This document shows positions 27,651 to 35,408 of a DNA stretch of 35,408 bases, in pieces (within the stretch, counting starts at the first letter, position 1; each line of letters begins with the position of its first letter). The notes below the pieces were generated by a model. That model had not been told where the DNA came from and ran no database searches. It saw only the letters and a program-made list of their open reading frames with translations. The translations under genes and the position numbers were made by a program. The DNA is taken from contig MFGA01000020.1 of assembly GCA_001778095.1 (NCBI GenBank), positions 1 through 35,408 on the forward strand. Direction: 5' to 3'. Source of the stretch: Candidatus Falkowbacteria bacterium RIFOXYA2_FULL_38_12. Lineage in GTDB: Bacteria; Patescibacteriota; Patescibacteriia; XYB2-FULL-38-15.

Positions 27651-29993
27651 ATGAGAAAAGAAATATATCCAATCGTAGGCTTGCACTGCGCCAGCTGTAA
27701 GGCGCTATTGGAAAGAATAGTGGGTAAGCTCACCGGAGTTGAGAGTGTTAATGTTAATTTCGCCGCCGAGAAGATGACAGTTTTATATGATGAGAAAAAA
27801 ATATCTCTTCGCGATATAAAAAATGCCGTAAAAGGCGCGGGAAGCTATGAGTTAATTGATAATTCGGAACATAAAACAGTTCTAGCCTCGCCTCCGGAAG
27901 CCGAAAAGATAAAGCATTCTGAAAGTCAGCATGACCATTTTGCCGATAAAAAAGGACTAGAATACCAAAAGATAAAAAGAGATGTGATTTTTTCCGGCAT
28001 TGGCGCGGTTTTTTTTCTCGTGGCAATGATATGGATGTTTTTGCCAAATGTTATTTCGCCCATGGAAATTTTTGGAGAAATGGATATTAAAATTGGTGGC
28101 TACGTGGAGAATATTTCAATCTGGTTTTTATTGCAATTTATTGTAGCAAGCTTAATTTTATTTGGTCCGGGAAAAAGATTTTTTTCTTCGGCTTTTAGGG
28201 CTTTAAAAGTCAGAGCGGCCAATATGGACACTCTGATTGCGATTGGCACTTTTACTGCGTGGGGTTTTTCTTCTGTTGTTACCTTTTTACCGAATTTGTT
28301 CATGAATGTTGTTGGCGAAACAGAGGTTTTTTTTGAAGCGGCGGTTTTTATAGCTTTTTTTATTCTTTTGGGACGACTTCTTGAGGCCAGAGCCAAGGAT
28401 AAAACCAATGACGCAATTAAAAAATTATTAGAGTTGGGGGCGAAAGAGGCGACAGTCATAAGAGATGGAAAAGAAATGAAAATATCAGTGGAAGAGGTGT
28501 TGGTTGGCGATATTATCATTGTTAAGCCCGGAGAAAAGATTCCGCTTGATGGAGAGATAATTGAAGGAGATTCGGTCATTGATGAATCAATGGTGACCGG
28601 AGAATCAATTCCGGTTGAAAAAAATGTTGGGGATATTGTAATCGGCGCAACCATCAATAAGACGGGCGCATTTAGATTTAGAGCGACAAAAGTCGGAAAA
28701 GATACCATGCTCGCCCAAATAATTAAAATGGTGGAGGAAGCGCAAGGCTCGGAAGCGCCGATTCAAAAATTAGCGGATAAAATTTCCGCTGTTTTTGTAC
28801 CCATAGTTATTATTGTTGCCATTGTCGCTTTTTCTTTTTGGTTTTTTATCGCTCCCAGTCTGGGGATGGGGGAAATTAATAGGATTCAGTTCGCTATCTA
28901 TATTGCTACCACAGTGCTTATAATCGCTTGTCCGTGCGCTTTGGGACTCGCCACGCCTACTGCGGTTATGGTGGGAACGGGCAGGGCGGCGAGAAAGGGG
29001 ATCTTGATAAAAAACGCGGAGAGCTTAGAAATAGCCCACAAAATTAAAGCGATTGTTTTTGATAAAACCGGCACTTTGACTAAAGGAACGCCGGAAGTAG
29101 TTGAGATTGTTTCTCCGGAGATGAAGGAAAGCGAACTTCTCCTTTTGGCCACCTCGGCAGAAAAATATTCAGAACATCCGTTGGGGGAGGCGATAGTAAA
29201 AAAAGCAAAAGAGTTGAATTTAGAATTTCAAAAATACACAAAATTTAAAACGATTACGGGCAGGGGATTATTTGCAGTCGTAGAAGAAAAAGAAATTTAT
29301 ATTGGCAATCAAAAATTAATGGAAGAACAGAATTTTAATTTAGAAAATTTTAAAAAAGATTTAGACAGACTTGCCGACCAAGGAAAAACGCCAATGCTTA
29401 TCGCTATAGATAAAAAAATAAAAGGAATAATCGCCGTGGCTGATGTGATCAAAGAGACGAGCCGAGAGGCAATCGAGCAGTTGCATGATTTGGGAATAAA
29501 GGTGGTGATGATGACAGGTGATAATAAAAGAACAGCCGAGGCGATTGCCAAAGAATTAAACATTGATAAAGTTTTTGCGGAAGTTTTGCCGGGTGAAAAG
29601 GCGTTAAAAATAAAAGAACTGCAAGATTCCGGAGAATATGATGTTGTGGCTATGGTCGGGGATGGAATAAACGACGCGCCGGCCTTGGCTCAAGCAAATA
29701 TCGGCATAGCGATGGGGACAGGGACAGATATTGCCATTGAGTCCGGAGACATTGTGATTGTTAAGGGGACTTTGGATAAAGTTGTGGAGACAATAAAGCT
29801 TTCCAAGGAAACAATGAAGATTATTAAGCAAAATCTCGGTTGGGCGTTTGGCTATAATATTTTAGGTATTCCTCTAGCCGCCGGGATTTTATATCCATTT
29901 TTCGGCGTTCTGCTTTCGCCGATTATTGCCAGTATGGCGATGGCTTTTAGTAGTGTTAGTGTGGTTAGTAATTCTTTGAGATTGAAGAAATAA
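27651..29993 (+). CDS. copA: Copper-translocating P1B-type ATPase
   Basis: HMA '[12 protein letters not shown]', 'VTGESIPV', '[18 protein letters not shown]', '[10 protein letters not shown]', 'SEHPLGEAI', '[15 protein letters not shown]'. Confidence 0.96.
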   Translation: MRKEIYPIVGLHCASCKALLERIVGKLTGVESVNVNFAAEKMTVLYDEKKISLRDIKNAVKGAGSYELIDNSEHKTVLASPPEAEKIKHSESQHDHFADKKGLEYQKIKRDVIFSGIGAVFFLVAMIWMFLPNVISPMEIFGEMDIKIGGYVENISIWFLLQFIVASLILFGPGKRFFSSAFRALKVRAANMDTLIAIGTFTAWGFSSVVTFLPNLFMNVVGETEVFFEAAVFIAFFILLGRLLEARAKDKTNDAIKKLLELGAKEATVIRDGKEMKISVEEVLVGDIIIVKPGEKIPLDGEIIEGDSVIDESMVTGESIPVEKNVGDIVIGATINKTGAFRFRATKVGKDTMLAQIIKMVEEAQGSEAPIQKLADKISAVFVPIVIIVAIVAFSFWFFIAPSLGMGEINRIQFAIYIATTVLIIACPCALGLATPTAVMVGTGRAARKGILIKNAESLEIAHKIKAIVFDKTGTLTKGTPEVVEIVSPEMKESELLLLATSAEKYSEHPLGEAIVKKAKELNLEFQKYTKFKTITGRGLFAVVEEKEIYIGNQKLMEEQNFNLENFKKDLDRLADQGKTPMLIAIDKKIKGIIAVADVIKETSREAIEQLHDLGIKVVMMTGDNKRTAEAIAKELNIDKVFAEVLPGEKALKIKELQDSGEYDVVAMVGDGINDAPALAQANIGIAMGTGTDIAIESGDIVIVKGTLDKVVETIKLSKETMKIIKQNLGWAFGYNILGIPLAAGILYPFFGVLLSPIIASMAMAFSSVSVVSNSLRLKK

Positions 29994-30039
29994 AAGTGAT
30001 CTTTGACCTTAGTCTCTATTTATTGTAAAATAATACAAT

Positions 30040-30579
30040 ATGATTAAACTCAAAAAAGTTTTGTTTTTGTCTATTTTTGCCTTGGCTTTTTTCGGTTTTG
30101 GCGCTTTAGCAGAAGAGTCGCCGACCGCGAATCCGGTAGATTTGTATTTTTTTGAAGGACAGGGGTGCCCTCATTGCGCTAAGATGAAAAGTTATCTGGA
30201 GGGACTGAAGGTGGATTATCCAAATCTTAAGGTCTACGAATTTGAGGTGTATTTTAATGAAGAGAATCAAATTTTATATAGCAAAATGGCCGGAGCCTAT
30301 GGCGCTTCTTCAACCGCAGTACCCATGATTTTTATTGGCGATGAATATATTGACGGAGCGGATTTTGAAAAAGTGAAAAATGCCGTGGAAAAATGTTCTT
30401 CCGGAGTGGCTTGTCCTTCACCAATGAATAAAATTGATAAGGGCAGCGGGGGAAGTAATGGTCAAGCACCCAGTTATAAAAATTATGAAACAGTCGGGTG
30501 GATTGTTTTGGGCGGAGTTATTATTATCGGAGTTATTTTTACGGTTTTAGCCATTAAAAAGAAGAAAGAAAATGTTTAG
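30040..30579 (+). CDS. Secreted/membrane-anchored thioredoxin- or glutaredoxin-like protein
   Basis: Signal peptide, 'FFEGQGCPHCAKMKSYLEGL' CxxC, 'STAVPMIFIGDEYIDG', C-terminal TM segment. Confidence 0.85.
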   Translation: MIKLKKVLFLSIFALAFFGFGALAEESPTANPVDLYFFEGQGCPHCAKMKSYLEGLKVDYPNLKVYEFEVYFNEENQILYSKMAGAYGASSTAVPMIFIGDEYIDGADFEKVKNAVEKCSSGVACPSPMNKIDKGSGGSNGQAPSYKNYETVGWIVLGGVIIIGVIFTVLAIKKKKENV

Positions 30580-31249
30580 TGATCTTACAATACCGGCGAT
30601 AATCGGGGGGGCGCTGATTGATTCAGTCAATCCGTGCGCTTTTGCCGTTTTAATATTTTTGTTAAGTTATCTCCTGGCAATCGGTTCGCCAAAACTTATT
30701 TTAAAAGTCGGCCTTGTCTATATCAGCACAGTTTTTTTGGTTTATTTTTTAGCGGGCTTGGGAATACTGAAAGTTTTAACTTTTTTTGGCATTGCGCCAA
30801 TAATTTATACAATCGCAGCTATTATCTTAATTTTTGTCGGATTAGTTAATATAAAAGATTTTTTTTGGTATGGGAAAGGTTTTACTTTAGCGATTCCGGA
30901 ATCAAAAAAACCGCTAATTCAAAAATATATTCATAAGGCGTCAATTCCTGCGGCGATTATCCTTGGATTCTTAGTTTCCGCTTTTGAGTTGCCCTGCACC
31001 GGAGGAATATATTTAGCTGTTTTGAGTCTCTTGGCTAATAGCGAGACACAAGTTTGGGGTATTCCTTATTTATTATTGTACAATTTTATTTTTGTTTTAC
31101 CGCTTTTTATCATTTTAGGATTTGTTTATTTTGGTTTTTCCGCTAATAAAATGGAGGAATTGCGAGAGGAAAAGAGAAAATGGTTGAGGCTACTGCTGGG
31201 TTTAGGCGCTTTGGTTTTGGGCATTTTGATGCTTTGGGGAAAGATTTAA
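30572..31249 (+). CDS. CcdA-like membrane thiol-disulfide transporter
   Basis: 'GALIDSVNPCAFAVLIFLLSYLLAIG' and 'GFLVSAFELPCTGGIYLAVLSLLA'; overlaps the thioredoxin-like gene by 8 bp. Confidence 0.85.
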   Translation: MFSDLTIPAIIGGALIDSVNPCAFAVLIFLLSYLLAIGSPKLILKVGLVYISTVFLVYFLAGLGILKVLTFFGIAPIIYTIAAIILIFVGLVNIKDFFWYGKGFTLAIPESKKPLIQKYIHKASIPAAIILGFLVSAFELPCTGGIYLAVLSLLANSETQVWGIPYLLLYNFIFVLPLFIILGFVYFGFSANKMEELREEKRKWLRLLLGLGALVLGILMLWGKI

Positions 31250-31276
31250 ACGTTTAATTAAAATTTTGTAATTTTT

Positions 31277-31356
31277 GAACTTGGATTATGCGGAGTGACA
31301 GCCTTTAGGCTGTTATCTGGCATAACACGCTAAAGCGTGTCAGTCCGTCCAAGTTT
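31277..31356. repeat. Compound palindrome of two inverted REP-like hairpins
   Basis: AACTTGGA...TCCAAGTT enclosing TGACAGCC-TTTA-GGCTGTTA and TAACACGC-TAAA-GCGTGTCA. Confidence 0.82.
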
Positions 31357-31413
31357 AAAACATTAGAAAATTATTTATAAAATTAAAAATTATAAAATTA
31401 AAAATTACAAAAA

Positions 31414-32175
31414 ATGATTCCCTGGTTTTCATACGACGTAGTTAATTTAGGTTTTATTAAGCTCCAAGTCTGGGGCATTTTAGTCTCGCTCGGATTTATT
31501 GCCGGAATGGTTGTTTCCTATTGGCAATTTAAGAAAAGAAAGCTTTCCCCGGACAATATCTTTGATTTAATTTTTTGGATAATCATTGGGTCAATTATAG
31601 GCGCGAGATTTTTGTATGTTTTGGAATATTGGCGATTTTTTTCCGGAGATTATTTTGAGATAATAAGAATGTGGCACGGAGGAATGTCGGTTTATGGGGG
31701 TTTTATCGGAGCAACAATTGCCGGAACAATTTATTTGTTGAAAAAAGAATTTGATTTTTGGGCGCATATTGACGCTTTGATTTTTTCCTTGCCCTTGGGA
31801 TTATTTATCGGAAGACTGGGATGTTTTTTTATTCATGATCATCCGGGGATAGAAACGGATTTTTTTCTCGGAGTGCAATACGCCGGAGGAGTGAGACACG
31901 ATTTAGGGCTTTATCTCTCGCTTAACGGTTTAATTTTATTTTTAGTATTTTTATTGTTAAGCCGGAAAAAAAGATTTGACGGTTTTTACGCGGCGTTTTT
32001 TGCCATCTGGTATGGGACGGCGCGGTTCTTGTTGGATTTTTTACGCGCCAAAGATATTTTTGGAGCGGACGCCAGATATTTTAATCTTACACTGGCGCAA
32101 TATCTTTCTCTGGCATTATTGATTTTCGGGATAATTTTATTATTTTATCTTAGAAATAGACCAGCTAAACAATAA
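31414..32175 (+). CDS. lgt: Prolipoprotein diacylglyceryl transferase
   Basis: 'GIIVS'-type N-terminus, 'GSIIGARFLYVL', 'MWHGGMSVYGGFIGA', 'LPLGLFIGRLGCFFIHDHPG'. Confidence 0.93.
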   Translation: MIPWFSYDVVNLGFIKLQVWGILVSLGFIAGMVVSYWQFKKRKLSPDNIFDLIFWIIIGSIIGARFLYVLEYWRFFSGDYFEIIRMWHGGMSVYGGFIGATIAGTIYLLKKEFDFWAHIDALIFSLPLGLFIGRLGCFFIHDHPGIETDFFLGVQYAGGVRHDLGLYLSLNGLILFLVFLLLSRKKRFDGFYAAFFAIWYGTARFLLDFLRAKDIFGADARYFNLTLAQYLSLALLIFGIILLFYLRNRPAKQ

Positions 32176-32315
32176 TCCTTTCTACTGCAACTAGTAATTT
32201 TGGCTCCAAATTATTCAAAGCTTGTCGAGGTATTACCAATATCTCTCCTCGCTTTTCACAATTTTCGCCTAAAATTACTGCATTTCGTAACGAAAGATTA
32301 TTGTTTAGCTGGTCT
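32158..32315. repeat. ~160-bp intercistronic imperfect palindrome, copy D
   Basis: Perfect 20-bp terminal inverted repeat AGACCAGCTAAACAATAATC/GATTATTGTTTAGCTGGTCT with the family's internal blocks. Confidence 0.92.
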
Positions 32316-32385
32316 AAAAATTGACACAAATTCTTGATTTATCTATTATTAATAAACATAATTTTAACTAATAACCAAAAAAACT

Positions 32386-33132
32386 ATGCCAGAAAAATTT
32401 AACGATGATATGGTAAACGGAACTCGCAAAACCTCCTTTTTCCTCGGTCTAACGAGCGGAATTGCCGGGGCGAGCGTTTTAGCCTTAGTCGGTCTTTTTG
32501 CTCTATTACTTACGGGGCAGGGGACAGATAAAAATAATGGGGCAGTGGTCAATCAGCCAACCGATAATCAAGTAGTTGATCAACCAGTAGTTGATGAGCC
32601 AGCAGTGCCTCTAGCGGATTTGCCGGCAATTTCCGGAAATGATTACGTAAAAGGTGGAGCTAATGCCAAAGTAACCCTAATTGAGTATTCTGATTTTGAA
32701 TGTCCGTATTGTTCTAAACATTATGAGACGATGAAGCAATTGGATACTGAATATGGAGATAAGATAAAAGTGGTATTTAGACATTTTCCATTATCCTTTC
32801 ATCCGGAAGCTCAAAAAGCCGCTGAAGCATCGGAATGCGCAGGGGAGCAGGGAAAATTTTGGGAAATGCACGATAAGATTTTTGACGCAAATATAGCCGG
32901 AACAATGAGTTTGGCAAAATGGAAAGAAGAAGCAAAAGGTTTGAAGCTTGATACAAAAAAGTTTGATGACTGTCTTGATTCAGGGAAATATGCCCAAAAA
33001 GTTGCTGATGTTATGGATGCGGGAGCCGCGGCAGGCGTTGAAGGCACCCCGGCGACTTTCATAAACGGAGAGTTAGTTTCCGGCGCATTGCCGTATGATC
33101 AGTTAAAAGCAATGATTGATGCGGAGTTATAA
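32386..33132 (+). CDS. DsbA-family membrane-anchored thiol:disulfide oxidoreductase
   Basis: N-terminal TM, 'LIEYSDFECPYCSKHYETMKQL', 'FRHFPLSFHPEAQKAAEASECA', 'GVEGTPATFINGE'. Confidence 0.94.
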   Translation: MPEKFNDDMVNGTRKTSFFLGLTSGIAGASVLALVGLFALLLTGQGTDKNNGAVVNQPTDNQVVDQPVVDEPAVPLADLPAISGNDYVKGGANAKVTLIEYSDFECPYCSKHYETMKQLDTEYGDKIKVVFRHFPLSFHPEAQKAAEASECAGEQGKFWEMHDKIFDANIAGTMSLAKWKEEAKGLKLDTKKFDDCLDSGKYAQKVADVMDAGAAAGVEGTPATFINGELVSGALPYDQLKAMIDAEL

Positions 33133-33155
33133 AATCGATATTTTGAGATATCTAA

Positions 33156-33190
33156 AATACCCCCGAAGATTTTTTTCGGGGGTATTGATT
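33156..33190 (+). terminator. Rho-independent terminator
   Basis: AATACCCCCGAA-GATTTTT-TTCGGGGGTATT followed by GATTTT. Confidence 0.85.
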
Positions 33191-33235
33191 TTAAAGGTAA
33201 AAAAGGATAGAATTTAGATATTGAAATAAAAGGAT

Positions 33236-35131
33236 ATGAGTGAGTTTCCAACCTTAGAAAATAGATATTTGCCAGAAGATCGGGAGCGAAGAGCGAATGT
33301 TCTTTTGCGGTTTTTAAGTGTAGCGGAAAATATTGAACCGCTACACGGCAAGAAGTTTGAAGCTGTATTTTCCGACGAGGAACATAAAAGAGAATTTATA
33401 GAGAATTTAAGCACGGAAGAATTTTTACAATTACTCAATGGTTTGAACGGCATTTTGCGAGACAAAAAGAAGGAAGATTGGAAAATGGACGGAGAAAATG
33501 TTGTACTTGAAAGTATGTTTTGGGGGATTGGTTATGTTGCGCCTAGACAAGAAGAAAAATTAGAATTATTGACTGAAATTTTAGAAACAGCAAAAACAAT
33601 GAGCCAAGAAGGCAGAAAAATGGAAGATATTGCTTTACTTTTCTCGTCGTCGCTAAATGCGGTTCACCCATATTTGGACGCGAATGGCAGAACAAGCAGA
33701 ATGATTTATCTGTTGTTAACTAAAAACTTAGATGATGAAGGAAAAAAAGAATTACGATCCGCTTTGTCTAAAAATGGCAGAGACAAAGTTAATATTGACC
33801 CAGGATTGATACAAGAAGAATTAACTAATTTGATCAAAAAAGAATTGGGAATAAATTCGACGCAAATTTTGTCCGAAACAGTTATTGGATTTTGGCGTAG
33901 AAATCGAGGAGAAGAATTGGAGTTCAATGGTGATATTGATGAAAATCAAAAGAAGTTATTTTTAAAACTTCTTAAAAATGATGATGAGTATTTATTTTTA
34001 GCAGTAAAGCAATATTTAGATAGTAATATTGCAACAGGAAAATATATTAAAAAATTTCGGGACTGGTCAAGAGTTTTGGTCGACGATCTTGTCAAAGATT
34101 TAAGTTCTAAGGACATAGATCAAATATTAACGAATTATAGAAATTTTAAAAAAGAATACATAGAAAAATTAATTGGTTGTATTGCCAACCCAAATAATGA
34201 AGAATATCAATTAGAAATTGATAGGCAAAAAATTCCGCTAAAAACCTATTTTGAAAACAGAATTAAAAATGAACAGGAAAAAAGAGCGGAAGAAGAAAAA
34301 TTGGAAAAAGAAAGAAAAGAAGCCGAACAACGTGAAAAAGAACGCATAGAGCAAAAAGAGAAAGCAATAAAAAGCAGATTCAATAATGGCGAAGGCAATT
34401 ATAAATTTTTTGAAACTTCTGGAATTAAGTCTATCCAAGAAATAGAGCATAGATTAACAGAAATGATGCAAATTAAGCAACTAGAAATTCCAGAAGAACA
34501 AAAAATTGATATTTTTAAAAAATCACTTTTTGCATTGGTTGGCAAAATAAACAGCAGTGTTTCAATTTCGCAAGAACAAATAAACACATATGTTGAAAAT
34601 AAAAAAACAGAATTATTAGAATTTTTTGCCCAATTTCAAGCGGTTTTGAAAGCCATGGATTTTATAGAGAATTCGGGAAATTTTTCATATAAAATCAATA
34701 CCTCGAGACAAGATATTCGGGAGCATGAAGGGAATGTTTTGCGTATTCTCGATGATTTATTTTCCCAATCTATTTATTATGTTAGTCCGAGTGGTTTGGC
34801 TTTGCGCATAAAGCTTTTTGAAATAAAATCAAAGAAAAATATCCAAATCATTCAACCAACAATGGAACAAATTTTCTTTAATAATAAAATAGTAGATTAC
34901 ACTAACAAACAAGTTATTAGGGTTTCAGATTTATCACCGCAACAAGGAAAATTTGTTTTTGAAATCACCACGCCAGAATTTAGACAAAAAGTTTTAACGC
35001 AAGAAGATTCGCAACAACCCTTGAGGTCGGGAGTTGGTACAATTTCGGACGAGGAGGGAATTTATGTTAATATTCCAGAAGGAGCAATCCTTCATTCCGG
35101 TTGGTGTGTAGTAGGTGTTAAAGAATTGTAA
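33236..35131 (+). CDS. Fic-domain protein (large, with coiled-coil region)
   Basis: 'NAVHPYLDANGRTSRMIYLLLT' Fic-type HPxxxxNGRxxR motif in the N-terminal third; K/E-rich coiled-coil near the middle. Confidence 0.75.
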   Translation: MSEFPTLENRYLPEDRERRANVLLRFLSVAENIEPLHGKKFEAVFSDEEHKREFIENLSTEEFLQLLNGLNGILRDKKKEDWKMDGENVVLESMFWGIGYVAPRQEEKLELLTEILETAKTMSQEGRKMEDIALLFSSSLNAVHPYLDANGRTSRMIYLLLTKNLDDEGKKELRSALSKNGRDKVNIDPGLIQEELTNLIKKELGINSTQILSETVIGFWRRNRGEELEFNGDIDENQKKLFLKLLKNDDEYLFLAVKQYLDSNIATGKYIKKFRDWSRVLVDDLVKDLSSKDIDQILTNYRNFKKEYIEKLIGCIANPNNEEYQLEIDRQKIPLKTYFENRIKNEQEKRAEEEKLEKERKEAEQREKERIEQKEKAIKSRFNNGEGNYKFFETSGIKSIQEIEHRLTEMMQIKQLEIPEEQKIDIFKKSLFALVGKINSSVSISQEQINTYVENKKTELLEFFAQFQAVLKAMDFIENSGNFSYKINTSRQDIREHEGNVLRILDDLFSQSIYYVSPSGLALRIKLFEIKSKKNIQIIQPTMEQIFFNNKIVDYTNKQVIRVSDLSPQQGKFVFEITTPEFRQKVLTQEDSQQPLRSGVGTISDEEGIYVNIPEGAILHSGWCVVGVKEL

Positions 35132-35138
35132 TCATGGC

Positions 35139-35226
35139 GGAGAGATCGCATAGTGGCCTAGTGCACACGCTTGGAAAGCGTGCATACCGCAAGGTATCGC
35201 GAGTTCGAATCTCGCTCTCTCCGCCA
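35139..35226 (+). tRNA. tRNA-Ser (anticodon GGA), encoded CCA
   Basis: GGAGAGA...CACGC-TTGGAAA-GCGTG...variable arm TACCGCAAGGTA...GCGAG-TTCGAAT-CTCGC...TCTCTCC-G-CCA. Confidence 0.95.
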
Positions 35227-35289
35227 TAACTATAATATCGCACAGTGGCCTGGGTGGGGGGTATTTTTCCGCAATTTTGAAGGCATTTT

Positions 35290-35316
35290 TTCCAGCTCTT
35301 GAGCTGGAATTTTTTG
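35290..35316. terminator. Terminator hairpin downstream of tRNA-Ser
   Basis: TTTTTTCCAGCTC-TT-GAGCTGGAATTTTTT. Confidence 0.75.
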
Positions 35317-35408
35317 TGAATTTTTGGTATAATAAAATTATACGAATATGTCAAACTAAGAATCCACGATTAGGGACAACATAAGAAAATACCGCAAACT
35401 TGCGGGTA

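Noticed and set aside
27304-27672. 122-aa minus-strand ORF
   Set aside because: Contains '[17 protein letters not shown]', the standard false translation of a GTCATTCCCGCG REP element, and lies antisense to the HMA-SafE gene.
28100-28708. 202-aa minus-strand ORF inside copA
   Set aside because: Codon-periodicity shadow of the well-supported copA CDS; low-complexity Ser/Ile composition.
35118-35354. 78-aa minus-strand ORF
   Set aside because: Antisense to tRNA-Ser ('GESEIRTRDTLRYARFPSVCTRPLCDLS').

Overview
The 35.4-kb window reads as a contiguous stretch of a low-GC, compact bacterial chromosome. Short RSH and SecA, VanW and Fic proteins and the dense palindromic intergenic repeats suggest a Patescibacteria/CPR-like genome; this taxonomy is inference only. 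Core genes: parA/parB, a short relA/spoT homologue, murB, murA, secA, secD/secF, lgt, and three tRNA loci. Accessory modules: (i) an arginine-to-polyamine cluster (pyruvoyl arginine decarboxylase, deoxyhypusine/homospermidine synthase-like, agmatinase-like); (ii) a run of small nucleotide-handling proteins (DUF1653, MazG-like, two deoxyribosyltransferase-like, CYTH); (iii) a minus-strand sulfotransferase/Gfo-Idh-MocA/Nudix block next to a frameshifted IS200-type element; (iv) a copper and thiol-redox block (CsoR, HMA-SafE-cupredoxin fusion, CopA, thioredoxin-like, CcdA-like, DsbA-like). The most interesting signals are: a four-copy family of ~160-bp intercistronic imperfect palindromes whose arms change in a compensatory way, two of which end at or just before the parB and secA start codons; a separate two-copy ~101-bp structured element with compensatory stem changes, one copy of which supplies the CCA tail of tRNA-Leu; and a SecD carrying parvulin-like domain insertions plus a canonical EF-hand loop. 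No CRISPR array or rRNA gene was seen. All calls come from reading sequence and translations; no searches were run.
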